This document shows, piece by piece, positions 9,669 through 19,392 of a stretch of 64,000 nt of DNA. Position 1 is the first letter of the stretch. Each line of letters opens with the position of its first letter. The notes below the pieces were generated by a model. It saw only the letters and a list, made by a program, of their open reading frames with translations. It ran no database searches and was not told the DNA's origin. This stretch comes from Streptomyces sp. LX-29 (GTDB lineage: Bacteria; Actinomycetota; Actinomycetes; Streptomycetales; Streptomycetaceae), in NCBI RefSeq assembly GCF_029541745.1, contig NZ_CP089746.1:1178001-1242000 (forward strand). The letters run 5' to 3'. The position numbers and the translations under genes were made by a program.

Positions 9669-10784
9669 CTATCCGCCGACGACCACACGCTCCTCCAGCG
9701 GCTCGCCTCGTGGCTCGGAGACGCGGCTCGCCGCCCCGTCCGCTCCCCGGTGGGAGGGGACGTGTGCCGGGTCGCGCACCTCGCCGACCAGCATCTCCAG
9801 GACGTCCTCCAGGGCAACGAGTCCCAGCACCCGGCCCGAGGAGTCCGCGACGGCGGCCAGGTGACAGGCGGCGCGCCGCATCACGGTGAGGGCGTCGTCC
9901 AGGGGCAGCTCCGCGCGGAGCGTCTCGATGGGACGCCATACGTGCTGCGGCACCGCACGCTCCGGGTCCTCCAGGTCCAGGACGTCCTTCACATGCAGAT
10001 AGCCCATGAAGGCGCCGCGCGGCCCGCGGACCGGGAAGCGGGAGTAGCCGGTCCGTACCGTCAGCTCCTCGATCTGCCTCGGGGTGACGGCGGGGTCCAC
10101 GGTGACCAGGCCGGCCGGGTCCAGGAGCACGTCCGTGATGGGCCGGCTGCCCAGCTCCAGCGCGTCGGCGAGCCGCTCGTGCTCGCCCGGTTCGAGCAGC
10201 CCGGCCTGGCGCGAGTCGGCGACGAGGTGGGTGAGCTGCTCGCTGGTGAAGACGGCCTCGACCTCGTCCTTGGGTTCGACCTGGAAGAGCCGCAGCACCA
10301 GCCGCGCCGCGGCCCCCAGCCCGGCCGTCACCGGGCGGCACAGCCGGGCGAAGCCGACCAGCCCCGGCGCCAGCCACAGGGCGGTCTTCTCGGGCGCGGC
10401 CATGGCCAGGTTCTTCGGCAGCATCTCGCCGATGACCAGGTGCAGACAGACCACGACCGCCAGGGCCAGCGCATAGCCCAGCGGGTGGATGAGCTGCTCC
10501 GGCAGGTGGACGGCGTGGAAGACGGGTTCCAGCAGCCGCGCCACGGTCGGCTCGGCGACCGCGCCGAGGGTCAACGAGCAGACGGTGATGCCGAACTGCG
10601 CCGCGGCCATCATCTGCGGCAGGTTCTCCAGCCCGGACAGCACCGTACGGGCGCGGGCCGAGCCCCCGGCGGCGTGCGGCTCGATCTGGCTGCGGCGCAC
10701 CGACACCAGGGCGAACTCGGCGCCCACGAAGAAGCCGTTGGCGAGGACCAACAGCACGGCGAAGAGGAGTTGCAGGGCGCTCAT
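9669..10784 (-). CDS. CNNM/CorC (hemolysin C) family CBS membrane protein, second of a pair
   Basis: This 371-residue protein starts with a DUF21/CNNM membrane domain: MSALQLLFAVLLVLANGFFVGAEFALVSVRRS and further hydrophobic segments to about residue 160. Two CBS modules follow (about 200-320, with RFPVRGPRGAFMGYLHVKDVL and VVLGLVALEDVLEMLVGEV). The family is linked to Mg2+/Co2+ transport or efflux. Here the CorC_HlyC C-terminal domain looks missing, unlike in its upstream partner. The ATG overlaps the upstream gene's TGA (ATGA, 10781-10784), so the two are made together, probably as a heteromer. The last 40 residues are charged and variable. Confidence 0.88.
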   Translation of the reverse strand: MSALQLLFAVLLVLANGFFVGAEFALVSVRRSQIEPHAAGGSARARTVLSGLENLPQMMAAAQFGITVCSLTLGAVAEPTVARLLEPVFHAVHLPEQLIHPLGYALALAVVVCLHLVIGEMLPKNLAMAAPEKTALWLAPGLVGFARLCRPVTAGLGAAARLVLRLFQVEPKDEVEAVFTSEQLTHLVADSRQAGLLEPGEHERLADALELGSRPITDVLLDPAGLVTVDPAVTPRQIEELTVRTGYSRFPVRGPRGAFMGYLHVKDVLDLEDPERAVPQHVWRPIETLRAELPLDDALTVMRRAACHLAAVADSSGRVLGLVALEDVLEMLVGEVRDPAHVPSHRGADGAASRVSEPRGEPLEERVVVGG

Positions 10785-12235
10785 CGGGCGGCCCCCGCGG
10801 AGGCCGGGGCGGAGGCGGAGTCCGGTGCCGCGTCGGGCGCGGAGGCCGGGCCGGAGACCCGTGCCGCGAACCGTGCGGATTCCGTACCGGCGTCCGAGAG
10901 CGGGGCCGGCGCCGGGGCGGCCGTCGTACGGACGATGCGCACCCGCTCGGCGCGGTGGTGCCCGACCTGTCGCACGGACAGCTTCCAACCGGGCAGCTCG
11001 GCGGTGTCGCCGGGGACGGGGATGCGCGCCAGAAGGTCCGCGACGAGTCCGGCGACGGTCTCGTACGGCCCGTCGGGCGCCTCCAGGCCGATGGTGCGCA
11101 GCGCGTCGACGCGGCAGCCGCCGTCGGCCTCCCAGACCGGGCGGCCGTCCTCGCCGGAGAGCTGGGTCAGATCGGGGTTGTCGGCGGCCTCGTCGTCGTG
11201 CTCGTCGCGCACCTCGCCGACGAGTTCCTCGACGATGTCCTCCAGGGTGACGACGCCCGCCGTGCCGCCGTACTCGTCGACGACGACGGCTATCGGCTGT
11301 TCGCTGCGCAGCCGCTCCAGCAGCGGCTGCACCGGCAGCGTCTCGGGGACCAGCAGCGGGGGGCGGGCGATGCGGCCGGCGGGGGTGCGCAGCCGCTCGT
11401 GGGCGGGCACGGCCAGGGCGTCCTTGAGGTGCACCATGCCGATCACCTCGTCCAGCCGCTCGCGATAGACGGGAAACCGGGACAGACCGGTCGCACGGGT
11501 GAGGTTGAGGACGTCCTGCGCGGTCGCCGTGGACTGGAGGGCGCTGACCCGCACTCGGGGGGTCATCACATGCTGGGCGGTCAGCTCGCCCAGCGACAGC
11601 GTCCGCACGAACAGGTCCGCGGTGTCCTGCTCGATGGCGCCGGCGCGCGCGGAGTGGCGGGCGAGCGAGACGAGTTCGCCGGGGGTGCGGGCCGAGGCGA
11701 GCTCCTCGGTGGGCTCCACGCCCAGGGCGCGCACCAGGCGGTTGGCGAAGGCGTTGAGGGCCGCGATCAGCGGCCGGAAGAAGCGGGCGAAGGCGTACTG
11801 GGGGCCGGCGACGAACCGCGCGACCTGCATCGGTCGGGAGACCGCCCAGTTCTTGGGCACGAGCTCGCCGATGACCATCTGGACGGCGGACGCCACCAGC
11901 ATGCCTATGACGACGGCGACGCCGGGCACCGCTCCGCCGGGCACCCCGGCGCCGGTGAGCGGACCGGTCAGCAGATGGCCCAGGGCGGGCTCGGCGAGCA
12001 TGCCGACGACCAGCGAGGTGATGGTGATACCGAGCTGCGTCCCGGAGAGCTGGAAGGAGAGCTCGCCCAGCGAGCGCGTGACCGCGCGGGCCCGGCGGTC
12101 GCCCTCGGCTGCGGCCCGCTCGGCCTCCGGTCGTTCGACCGTGACCAGGCCGAACTCGGCGGCGACGAAGAAGCCGTTGGCGAGGATGAGGACGAGTGCC
12201 GCGGCGAGCAGCAGAAGAGAGAGGGTGATGCTCAT
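10781..12235 (-). CDS. CNNM/CorC family CBS membrane protein, first of a pair
   Basis: This 484-residue protein has the order membrane domain (about 1-190; LILANGFFVAAEFGLVTVER, GITITSLVVGMLAEPAL), two CBS domains (about 215-340, ending VVVDEYGGTAGVVTLEDIVEELVGEVRDEHD) and a CorC_HlyC domain (about 345-435, GGCRVDALRTIGLEAPDGPYETVAG). The VDEYGG...TLEDI signature is diagnostic of the family, implicated in magnesium/cobalt homeostasis. The Ala/Pro/Ser-rich tail (about 440-484) is low complexity. Members usually occur as tandem pairs, as here with the 4-base overlap. The ATG lies shortly after an AG-rich site (AGAGAGGGTG). Confidence 0.9.
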   Translation of the reverse strand: MSITLSLLLLAAALVLILANGFFVAAEFGLVTVERPEAERAAAEGDRRARAVTRSLGELSFQLSGTQLGITITSLVVGMLAEPALGHLLTGPLTGAGVPGGAVPGVAVVIGMLVASAVQMVIGELVPKNWAVSRPMQVARFVAGPQYAFARFFRPLIAALNAFANRLVRALGVEPTEELASARTPGELVSLARHSARAGAIEQDTADLFVRTLSLGELTAQHVMTPRVRVSALQSTATAQDVLNLTRATGLSRFPVYRERLDEVIGMVHLKDALAVPAHERLRTPAGRIARPPLLVPETLPVQPLLERLRSEQPIAVVVDEYGGTAGVVTLEDIVEELVGEVRDEHDDEAADNPDLTQLSGEDGRPVWEADGGCRVDALRTIGLEAPDGPYETVAGLVADLLARIPVPGDTAELPGWKLSVRQVGHHRAERVRIVRTTAAPAPAPLSDAGTESARFAARVSGPASAPDAAPDSASAPASAGAAR

Positions 12236-12543
12236 GCCGCCGCCTTCGGGCGAGCGGCGGCGCAGATACTACAGGACGAACCGTCCATCGTTGGAGGAAG
12301 TCACTCCTCTTGTCGCAGGAGCCCGGTGGTCGGGCGGGGCGCACGGTGCGCCTTGCGCAACAGAGTAATCAAGGAAACCCGAGGTACGGCAGAGTCATCG
12401 CTCCGGTTGCCCGGTCTTCGTCGAGGTCGTTCCCGTTCGCCGATCGGCACCCGCCGGGCGGCGCGGTGCGGCCGGCGGGGTTCGCGGGGCGCCTGACCGT
12501 GCGTCGACCGTCCGCTAGACGACCGCGCCCGGTCTGACCGGTC
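12236..12543. other. 308-base gap upstream of the CNNM pair
   Basis: No gene is supported here. The minus strand must carry the promoter of the CNNM pair. The segment around 12355-12400 is locally AT-richer. I see no strong inverted repeat apart from a 5-bp one near 12293-12310. Confidence 0.4.
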
Positions 12544-13002
12544 TCAGCGCTTCGGGCCGTGGCCCGTGCCGTGCTGCTCGACGAGCGCGCGCAGGGCGCG
12601 GGCGTCGTTGATGGCCTGTGCCTTGGCGATGCCGGGCTGGATGCCCATGGCGGCCAGGCTGGTGCCGTCCGAGAGGTCCAGCAGCACCCAGGGGTCGCCG
12701 GGCCGGAGGTTGACCCGCACCACCTCCGCCCAGGCCAGGCTGCGCTTGGAGGCGACGTTGACGACCGTCACGCCCTCGGTGTCGGCGACCACCTTGGGCC
12801 GGCTGAGCAGTACGAGCACGCTGAGGAACAGCAGGCCGGTGAAGACGAAGCTGACCTTCTCACCGGGGCTCAACCGGGAGAGCAGCAGTCCGGTCGCCGA
12901 CAGGCAGACCGCCACGGCGACGCCGACGGTCAGCAGCACCAGCCGGGTGCGGGTGGGGCGGAAGGTGACCGGGAGCTCGGGAAGGGATGCGGGGGCGGAC
13001 AC
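12544..13002 (-). CDS. PH-domain (bPH) membrane protein
   Basis: This 152-residue protein has two adjacent membrane helices (about 18-40, LVLLTVGVAVAVCLSATGLLL, and 48-66, VSFVFTGLLFLSVLVLL). A bacterial PH-like domain follows (about 68-150, VVADTEGVTVVNVASKRSLAWAEV, then DPWVLLDLSDG). It is anchored in the cytoplasmic membrane with the PH domain inside. The role is unknown. A similar small membrane protein follows ribH in mycobacteria (Rv1417), and this one sits downstream of the rib/his block, which supports conserved order more than a riboflavin function. An imperfect GC hairpin in the 78-base gap upstream may end the hisG transcript. Confidence 0.8.
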   Translation of the reverse strand: MSAPASLPELPVTFRPTRTRLVLLTVGVAVAVCLSATGLLLSRLSPGEKVSFVFTGLLFLSVLVLLSRPKVVADTEGVTVVNVASKRSLAWAEVVRVNLRPGDPWVLLDLSDGTSLAAMGIQPGIAKAQAINDARALRALVEQHGTGHGPKR

Positions 13003-13080
13003 GGCGTCGGTCTCTCGTCGGCGGGTGGTGGGTGGATGCGGCCCCGGACCGGGCCGAGGCGCGGCCCGGGGCTCGGCTGC

Positions 13081-13929
13081 TCAGAGCCGGCAGGCGTGGA
13101 TGCCGGTGGTCAGGATGGCCCGGGCACCCAGCTCGTAGAGCTCGTCCATGATCCGCTGGGCGTCGGCGGCCGGCACCATCGAGCGGACCGCCACCCAACC
13201 CTCGTGGTGCAGCGGGGAGACGGTCGGCGACTCCAGTCCGGGGGTGAGCGCCACGGCCTTCTCGACGTGCTCCACCCGGATGTCGTAGTCCATCATCACG
13301 TACCGCCGGGCCACCAGGACGCCCTGCATGCGGCGCAGGAACTGCTGCACCTTCGGGTCGTCGGCCGGCGCCCCGACGCGGCGGATGACGACCGCCTCCG
13401 ACTCCAGGATCGGTGCGCCGATGACCTCCAGACCGGCGTTGCGCAGGGTGGTGCCGGTCTCCACGACATCCGCGATGATCTCGGCGACGCCGAGCTGGAT
13501 GGCGGTCTCGACGGCCCCGTCGAGGTGGACCACGGAGGCGTCGACGCCGTTGTCGGCCAGGTGCTTGGTGACCAGGCCGGGGAAGGAGGTGGCGATCGTC
13601 ATCCCGCCGAAGTCGCCCACGTCCTTGGCGGTGCCGGGACGGGTGGCGTAGCGGAACGTCGAGCCGGCGAAGCCGAGCTGCATGATCTCCTCGGCCTGGG
13701 AGCCCGAGTCGAGCAGCAGGTCGCGCCCGGTGATGCCGATGTCCAGACGGCCGGAGCCGACGTAGACGGCGATGTCGCGCGGGCGGAGGAAGAAGAACTC
13801 CACCTCGTTGTTGGTGTCCACGAGGACCAGTTCCCGCCGGTCTTTCCGCTGCCGGTAGCCCGCCTCATGGAGCATCGCCGACGCAGGCTCGGACAGAGAA
13901 CCCTTGTTGGGAACGGCGATGCGCAGCAT
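13081..13929 (-). CDS. hisG: ATP phosphoribosyltransferase (long form)
   Basis: HisG catalyses the first, committed step of histidine synthesis: ATP plus PRPP to phosphoribosyl-ATP. At 282 residues it is the long form, with a C-terminal ACT-like regulatory domain (about 210-282) that binds histidine, so no HisZ is needed. Diagnostic parts are LRIAVPNKGSLSE at the start, DIAVYVGSGRLDIGITGRD (about 53-71), and ADIVETGTTLRNAGL, which binds PRPP (about 155-170). It follows hisE by 82 bases on the same strand. The pair is separated from the remaining his genes, as is usual in Streptomyces. Confidence 0.97.
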   Translation of the reverse strand: MLRIAVPNKGSLSEPASAMLHEAGYRQRKDRRELVLVDTNNEVEFFFLRPRDIAVYVGSGRLDIGITGRDLLLDSGSQAEEIMQLGFAGSTFRYATRPGTAKDVGDFGGMTIATSFPGLVTKHLADNGVDASVVHLDGAVETAIQLGVAEIIADVVETGTTLRNAGLEVIGAPILESEAVVIRRVGAPADDPKVQQFLRRMQGVLVARRYVMMDYDIRVEHVEKAVALTPGLESPTVSPLHHEGWVAVRSMVPAADAQRIMDELYELGARAILTTGIHACRL

Positions 13930-14011
13930 GAGAGCGATTTCCTTCGTGCGTAGGAACGTTGGACGGTGCGGGCGGGTTCGGTCGACGGGCGGGGTCGGTC
14001 GGCGACCGGGG

Positions 14012-14284
14012 TCAGAGGTGAGCGTATACGTCGTCGAGGGAGATCCCCCGGGCGACCATCATCACCTGGAGGTGGTAGAGCAGCTGGGAGATCTCCTCCG
14101 CGGTGCGGTCGGCGCCCTCGTACTCGGCGGCCATCCACACCTCCGCGGCCTCCTCGACGACCTTCTTGCCGATGGCATGCACGCCCTTGTCCACCAGCTC
14201 GGCGGTGCGGGAGGTGCTGGGGTCGCCCGAGGCGGCCTTGTGCTGGAGCTCCGTGAAGAGCTCCTCGAATGTCTTGTTGGCCAT
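14012..14284 (-). CDS. hisE: Phosphoribosyl-ATP pyrophosphatase
   Basis: HisE hydrolyses phosphoribosyl-ATP to phosphoribosyl-AMP, the second histidine step, acting directly on the product of the downstream hisG. The 90-residue length is typical. The all-helical MazG-like fold is shown by [19 protein letters not shown], then [18 protein letters not shown], which carries the metal-binding EExxE-type acidic residues, and [19 protein letters not shown]. It starts at ATG 14284. The 246-base gap to ribH contains no gene I can support. Confidence 0.96.
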   Translation of the reverse strand: MANKTFEELFTELQHKAASGDPSTSRTAELVDKGVHAIGKKVVEEAAEVWMAAEYEGADRTAEEISQLLYHLQVMMVARGISLDDVYAHL

Positions 14285-14530
14285 GGTGGTCCTAGCCTAC
14301 GGGGTCCCCGGCACCGTTCGGCGCTAGGGCTCGCGTCCGCCCCGGACCCGCCTCGGCGCGGCTGTCCGGCGCGACGCGAGGCCGGGAGCCCGCGAGCCCC
14401 CGAGCGAGCCGGGACGTCGCGCGACCTCGGGAGCCGCCGGCGCCGGCGTGGACACGGGGCCCGGCGGCGCCGCGGGGGCTCGGGACCCGGCGGCGCCGCG
14501 GGAGCGCTGGGCGGCTCGGGCGCCCGTCGG

Positions 14531-15016
14531 TCAGTGCCAGGGCTCGGAGACCGAGCGGAGGGTGACGGCGGTGGCGACGGCGGCGGTGACCGCCTCGTGG
14601 CCCTTGTCCTCGTTGGAACCGGGCAGCCCGGCCCGGTCCAGCGCCTGCTCCTCGGTGTCACAGGTCAGCACGCCGAAGCCGACCGGCACACCGGTGTCGA
14701 CGCTGACCTGGGTCAGGCCCTGGGTGACTCCCTGGCAGACGTACTCGAAGTGCGGCGTGCCGCCGCGGATCACCACGCCCAGCGCGACGACGGCGTCGTA
14801 GCCGCGGCCGGCCAACACCTTGGCGACGACCGGCAGCTCCCAGCTGCCGGGCACACGCAGCACGGTCGGCTCGTCGATGCCCAGGTCGTGGAGGGCGCGC
14901 AGCGCGCCGTCCACCAGGCCGTCCATCACCTTCTGGTGCCACTGCGCGGCCACCACGGCCACGCGCAGGTCGCCGCAGTTCTTCACGGTCAGCTCGGGTG
15001 CGCCCTTACCGCTCAT
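14531..15016 (-). CDS. ribH: 6,7-dimethyl-8-ribityllumazine synthase
   Basis: RibH condenses the pyrimidinedione from RibD with dihydroxybutanone phosphate from RibBA to give lumazine, the substrate of RibE. It is 161 residues and forms large oligomers (pentamers or icosahedra). Recognisable parts are [21 protein letters not shown] (about 25-45), [39 protein letters not shown] with the substrate-binding and catalytic histidine (about 60-98), and [20 protein letters not shown]. It is last in the rib operon, 216 bases behind ribBA. That gap contains a direct repeat of GGGGAATACGAG but no gene. Confidence 0.97.
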   Translation of the reverse strand: MSGKGAPELTVKNCGDLRVAVVAAQWHQKVMDGLVDGALRALHDLGIDEPTVLRVPGSWELPVVAKVLAGRGYDAVVALGVVIRGGTPHFEYVCQGVTQGLTQVSVDTGVPVGFGVLTCDTEEQALDRAGLPGSNEDKGHEAVTAAVATAVTLRSVSEPWH

Positions 15017-15232
15017 GTCTCTCCTCGGTGCAGATCTTGCGTGTATCGCTGTGGGGGATGTACCGGACTACGGGGAATACGAGATGGGGAATACGAGGTG
15101 GGGGTGTCGACGGGGTCGACGGGTGAAGCGCCGACGCCCTTCCGCCGGTTGCCGCCGACGTGCCGCCCGGTTGTCGTGGGCGTACGCGTCGAGAGCCCAC
15201 CGGCGGCTCGTCGCCGGCGCCTCAGCGGCGAC

Positions 15233-16705
15233 TCACTGGTTGCCGCAGGCGGAGACGGGCTCGGCGCGCTCACGCTCGCGCTCACCCTCCAACCAGGGCA
15301 GGTCGTGCCCCATCCGGTCCCGCTTGGTGCGCAGGTAACGCAGGTTGTGCTCGCCCGCCTGGACCGGCATCGGCTCCCGCCCGGTCACCCGCAAGCCGTG
15401 CCGCACCAGGGCGGCGGTCTTGTCGGGGTTGTTGGTCATCAGGCGCAGCGAGCGCACGCCGAGGTCGGCGAGGATCTGCGCGCCGGCGGCGTAGTCCCGC
15501 GCGTCGGCGGGGAGCCCCAGCTCCAGGTTGGCGTCGAGTGTGTCGTGGCCCAGCTCCTGGAGCTCGTACGCGCGCAGCTTGGGCAGCAGCCCGATGCCGC
15601 GCCCCTCATGGCCGCGCAGGTAGAGCACCACGCCCCGCCCCTCGGCGGTGACCCGCTCCAGCGAGGCGTGCAGCTGGGGCCCGCAGTCGCAGCGCAGCGA
15701 GTGGAAGACGTCGCCGGTCAGGCACTCGGAGTGGACCCGGACCAGGACGTCCTCGCCGTCGCCGATCTCGCCGGCGACCAGCGCGATGTGCTCGACGCCG
15801 TCGGCGGTGGAGCGGTAGCCGTACGCCCGGAACTCGCCGAAGGCGGTGGGCAGCCGCGTCTCGGCCTCCCGCCGTACGGTCGGTTCGGCGGAGCGGCGGT
15901 AGGCGATGAGGTCCTCGATGGAGATGATCGCCAGGCCGTGCTTACGGGCGAACGCGACCAGTTCGGGCAGCCGCAGCATGGCGCCGTCCTCGCCGGCGAT
16001 CTCGACGATCGCAGCGGCGGGACGCAGCCCCGCGAGCCGGGCGAGGTCGACTCCGGCCTCGGTGTGGCCGTTGCGGACCAGGACGCCGCCGGGGCGGGCG
16101 CGCAGCGGGAAGATGTGGCCGGGGCGGGCGAAGTCGCCGGGGACACTGTGCGGGTCGGCGAGCAGCCGGAGGGTGGTGGCCCGGTCGGCGGCGGAGATGC
16201 CGGTGCTCACGCCGTGCTCGGCGGTGGCGTCGACGGAGACCGTGAAGGCGGTGCCCATGGACTCGGTGTTCTGCGCCACCATCTGCGGCAGCTCCAGCCG
16301 GTCCACGTCGGCGCCCTCCAGCGTGGCGCAGATCAGGCCCCGGCACTCGCTCATCATGAACGCGACGATCTCCGGGGTCGCCTTCTCGGCGGCGACGATC
16401 AGATCGCCCTCGTTCTCCCGGTCCTCGTCGTCGACGACGACCACCGGGCGGCCCGCGGCGATCTCCGCGATGGCGCGCTCGACGGGGTCGAGCACCAGCC
16501 CGTCGCCCCAGCCCGGTGCGGGGTCCGCGGCGGACACCCTCCCCTCGGCCCTGGTGTCCGGCATCGCGTGCGCCGTCGCGTCCGCTTCGGCGCCCGGGGC
16601 CGCGCCGCCGACCATGGCGACGTCCCTGTCCTGCACACTCCGCAACACGGTCATTCCGCGTCGTCCTCCGTTCATCGTCGCGGCGTCCGTTCGCACCTCG
16701 GTCAT
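15233..16705 (-). CDS. ribBA: Bifunctional DHBP synthase / GTP cyclohydrolase II
   Basis: The enzyme makes both entry compounds of riboflavin synthesis. The N-terminal domain (about 75-280) forms 3,4-dihydroxy-2-butanone 4-phosphate from ribulose 5-phosphate, and the C-terminal domain (about 290-480) opens GTP. Visible motifs are [17 protein letters not shown], the [13 protein letters not shown] region, the zinc-binding [16 protein letters not shown], and [10 protein letters not shown]. It is 490 residues. About 65 N-terminal residues precede the catalytic core and lack family similarity, but the ATG overlaps the ribM stop (ATGA, 16702-16705), which favours this start. An in-frame ATG about 17 codons later is an alternative. 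Confidence 0.95.
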   Translation of the reverse strand: MTEVRTDAATMNGGRRGMTVLRSVQDRDVAMVGGAAPGAEADATAHAMPDTRAEGRVSAADPAPGWGDGLVLDPVERAIAEIAAGRPVVVVDDEDRENEGDLIVAAEKATPEIVAFMMSECRGLICATLEGADVDRLELPQMVAQNTESMGTAFTVSVDATAEHGVSTGISAADRATTLRLLADPHSVPGDFARPGHIFPLRARPGGVLVRNGHTEAGVDLARLAGLRPAAAIVEIAGEDGAMLRLPELVAFARKHGLAIISIEDLIAYRRSAEPTVRREAETRLPTAFGEFRAYGYRSTADGVEHIALVAGEIGDGEDVLVRVHSECLTGDVFHSLRCDCGPQLHASLERVTAEGRGVVLYLRGHEGRGIGLLPKLRAYELQELGHDTLDANLELGLPADARDYAAGAQILADLGVRSLRLMTNNPDKTAALVRHGLRVTGREPMPVQAGEHNLRYLRTKRDRMGHDLPWLEGERERERAEPVSACGNQ

Positions 16706-17409
16706 GACAGCGCTCCTTCCAGCACGGGGGCGCCGGTACCCGTGTCGGCGTGGCCGGTGGTCGCGCGGTCCTCGGCCTTACGGGAGCGCAGCCACCAGTC
16801 GCGCGCGCCCCACAGGACGAGGGCGAGGTAGATGACGTACACGAGGCCGGAGAAGGTCAGCCCGCTGCTGAAGGCGAGCGGAACACCGACCACGTCGACC
16901 AGCAGCCACGCGAACCAGAACTCGACCAGCCCACGGGCCTGGGCGACCATCGCGGCAAGGGTGCCGGTGAAGATGTAGGCGTCGGGCCAGGGGTTCCAGG
17001 AGAGCTCGGGGACGGCGGTGAACAGGCCGCCCACGGCCAGGGTCCCCAGCGCCGTGCCGACCAGCAGCGCGACGCGCTCCCGGCCGGTGGCGAACCGCAC
17101 GGCGACCGCGCCGCCACCGGCCTCCGGGCGGCCGCTCCGCCACCGGTGCCAGCCCCAGACGGCCACTCCCATGACCAGCAGCTGCTTGCCCACACCGCCA
17201 CTGAGCTGGGCGGAGGCGTAGGCGGCGACCAGGATGGCGCCGGCCATGAACTGGGTCGGCCAGGTCCACACCGAGCGCCGCCAGCCCAGGGCCAGGGCGG
17301 CCAGCCCCAGGGTGTTGCCGATCAGGTCGGACCACAGGACGCGCTGTCCGAGCACCTGCCCGGCCCCGCTGTTCAGCCAGTTCAGCCCGTCGATGGCCGC
17401 GGCGCTCAT
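16702..17409 (-). CDS. ribM: PnuC-like riboflavin transporter (RibM)
   Basis: This 235-residue integral membrane protein of the PnuC (nicotinamide riboside transporter) family has about 7-8 hydrophobic segments, including [33 protein letters not shown] and [19 protein letters not shown]. The Trp-rich end [15 protein letters not shown] and WFAWLLVDV are family features. In actinobacteria, PnuC-like proteins inside the FMN-riboswitch rib operon carry riboflavin and roseoflavin (RibM). The location between ribE and ribBA, with 4-base overlaps on both sides, supports that role over NAD precursor uptake. The assignment rests on context plus family. Confidence 0.88.
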   Translation of the reverse strand: MSAAAIDGLNWLNSGAGQVLGQRVLWSDLIGNTLGLAALALGWRRSVWTWPTQFMAGAILVAAYASAQLSGGVGKQLLVMGVAVWGWHRWRSGRPEAGGGAVAVRFATGRERVALLVGTALGTLAVGGLFTAVPELSWNPWPDAYIFTGTLAAMVAQARGLVEFWFAWLLVDVVGVPLAFSSGLTFSGLVYVIYLALVLWGARDWWLRSRKAEDRATTGHADTGTGAPVLEGALS

Positions 17410-18038
17410 TGGACGTCTTCCTTCTGCTTCGTATCGTGCCCGTCGCGGCCCTCATGGCCGAGCATCCGCTCGACGTACTTGGCGACGACGTCGACCTCGA
17501 GGTTGACCGGGTCACCGACCTGCTTGATGCCGAGGGTGGTCAGGGCGAGCGTGGTGGGGATCAGGCTGACGGTGAAGTGGTCGTCGGCGGCGTCGACGAC
17601 GGTCAGGCTGATGCCGTCGACGGTGATGGAACCCTTCTCCACCACATAGCGGGCGATGCCGGTGGGCAGCGAGATCTTCACCAGCTCCCAGTGCTCGGCC
17701 GGGGTGCGCTCGAGGATGGTCCCGGTGCCGTCGACGTGGCCCTGGACCAGGTGGCCACCGAGCCGACCGCCCAGCTGCATGGGGCGCTCCAGGTTGACGC
17801 GCGCGCCGGGGACGAGGGCTCCGAGGCTGGAACGCTTCAGGGTCTCGGCCATGACATCGGCGGTGAACTGACCGTCGGCGGTCTCCACCACCGTCAGACA
17901 GACGCCGTTGACGGCGATGGAGTCGCCGTGTTTCGCGTCGTCGGTGACGAGGGGACCGCGCAGTCGGAAGCGGGACGCGTCGCCGAGGTCCTCGACGGCG
18001 ACGACCTCACCCAGTTCTTCAACGATGCCCGTGAACAC
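17406..18038 (-). CDS. ribE: Riboflavin synthase, alpha subunit
   Basis: RibE dismutates two lumazine molecules into riboflavin and the pyrimidinedione. It consists of two homologous beta-barrel lumazine-binding repeats, about 1-97 (MFTGIVEELGEV, with NGVCLTVVE) and 98-195 (HLVQGHVDGTG, DGISLTVVDAADDHFTVSLIPTT). It is 210 residues. The start is GTG, as MFTGIVEE is the canonical N-terminus. It lies one base after ribD and its stop overlaps ribM, inside a tightly coupled operon. Confidence 0.97.
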   Translation of the reverse strand: MFTGIVEELGEVVAVEDLGDASRFRLRGPLVTDDAKHGDSIAVNGVCLTVVETADGQFTADVMAETLKRSSLGALVPGARVNLERPMQLGGRLGGHLVQGHVDGTGTILERTPAEHWELVKISLPTGIARYVVEKGSITVDGISLTVVDAADDHFTVSLIPTTLALTTLGIKQVGDPVNLEVDVVAKYVERMLGHEGRDGHDTKQKEDVQ

Positions 18039-18039
18039 G

Positions 18040-19227
18040 TCAGTTCTCCTCGGAGTCGGTGTCGGTACTGGTGCTGGTGCTGGTGGATCCGGTGGCGCCG
18101 GGATCGGTGTCCGCGGCGTCGTGGCCGGTGCCGGCGGTGGGTACGGCGGTGTCGGCGGTGGGTACGGCGGTGATGCGCAGATCGGGCCCGAACCAGGTCA
18201 CGTCGGTCACATCGAGGCGCAACGCCTCGGCGATGGTGGTGATTCCGGCGTCGGTGAGCGCGGCGCGCCCGGCGCCCAGCAGCACCGGGGCGAGGTACCC
18301 CACGACCTGGTCGACGGCGCCGGCGGCGACGAAGGAACCGGCCAGCGTGGGCCCGCCCTCCAGCAGCACCGAACGCACCCCGCGCGCGTGGAGGGCGGCG
18401 AGGAGGGCGTGGATCCCCAGGCCCGTGTCGTCGGCGGGCAGACGTACCACGTCCACGCCCGGCAGATGGTGGGTGTCGGCCTGCTCGGACACGGCGATCA
18501 GCGTCGGCGCGGCGTCGTCCAGGACCCGGGCGCTCGCCAGGATCATGGCGTTGGTGTCCACGACCACCCGCAGCGGCTGAGTGACCCCCTCACGGCCCCG
18601 TACGGCCAGGTGCGGGTCGTCGGTGCGCAGCGTGCCGGAGCCGACGACGACGGCGTCCGCCTCGGCGCGCAGCCGGTGCACGTCCGCGCGGGAGGCGGCC
18701 GAGGTGATCCAGCGGCTGGTGCCGTCGGCGGCGGCGATGCGGCCGTCGAGCGTCGCCGCGTACTTCCACACCACGTACGGGCGGCCGAGCCGGGCGGCGG
18801 TCAGCCAGGCGCGGTTGCCCGCCTCGGCCTCCTCGGCCAGCAACCCGACCTCCACCTCCACGCCGGCGGCCGCGAGGGTGGTGGCGCCGCCGGTCGCGGC
18901 GGGGGTGGGGTCGGCGACGGCGTAGACCACGCGGGCGATCCCGGCGTCGAGCAGCGCCTGGGCACAGGGCCCGGTGCGGCCGGTGTGGTTGCAGGGTTCC
19001 AGGGTGACGACGGCGGTGCCGCCACGGGCCCGGTCGCCGGCCGCGCGCAGCGCGTGCACCTCGGCGTGCGGCCCCCCGGCCCGCTGGTGCCATCCCTCGC
19101 CGACGGGCTGACCGTCCTGATCGAGGATCACGCAGCCGACGACCGGGTTGGGGCTGGTATGCCCGAGGCCACGGGCGGCGAGCGCGACGGCGCGGCGCAT
19201 CGCTTGGGCTTCGGCTGCGGTGGCCAC
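18040..19227 (-). CDS. ribD: Bifunctional diaminohydroxyphosphoribosylaminopyrimidine deaminase / reductase
   Basis: RibD carries out the second and third steps of riboflavin synthesis. The N-terminal deaminase domain (about 1-145) has the zinc site HAEVHALRAAG and TLEPCNHTGRTGPCAQAL. The C-terminal NADPH reductase domain (about 150-370) contains PYVVWKYAATLDGRIAAADGTSRWITS. It is 395 residues. The frame is open further upstream, but the GTG at 19227 has an AGGAGG site five bases before it and gives the standard N-terminus, just after the FMN riboswitch. The last 40 residues are Thr/Asp/Ser low complexity (TSTSTSTDTDSEEN), unlike the family. Confidence 0.95.
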   Translation of the reverse strand: MATAAEAQAMRRAVALAARGLGHTSPNPVVGCVILDQDGQPVGEGWHQRAGGPHAEVHALRAAGDRARGGTAVVTLEPCNHTGRTGPCAQALLDAGIARVVYAVADPTPAATGGATTLAAAGVEVEVGLLAEEAEAGNRAWLTAARLGRPYVVWKYAATLDGRIAAADGTSRWITSAASRADVHRLRAEADAVVVGSGTLRTDDPHLAVRGREGVTQPLRVVVDTNAMILASARVLDDAAPTLIAVSEQADTHHLPGVDVVRLPADDTGLGIHALLAALHARGVRSVLLEGGPTLAGSFVAAGAVDQVVGYLAPVLLGAGRAALTDAGITTIAEALRLDVTDVTWFGPDLRITAVPTADTAVPTAGTGHDAADTDPGATGSTSTSTSTDTDSEEN

Positions 19228-19392
19228 CGGGTCCTCCTGCCTCTTCGGGCACGGACTCCGGGGCTGTCGAAGAACGACAGAAGCGGGAACGCCGCACAAC
19301 ACGTACGCGGCCGCGACCGACGCGGACCGCCGCCGCGCATGCGCGGGTACGAGCCGTCGCCGACACGACGACGCACCGGTGCTTCGCCCGCC

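Noticed and set aside
12544..13002. PH-domain gene assigned to riboflavin metabolism
   Set aside because: Its place near rib genes is conserved in related actinobacteria, but nothing in its sequence links it to flavins.
15017..15232. Small minus-strand frame (64 codons) between ribBA and ribH
   Set aside because: The composition is Pro/Ser/Arg-rich and matches background; there is no ribosome site and no family resemblance.
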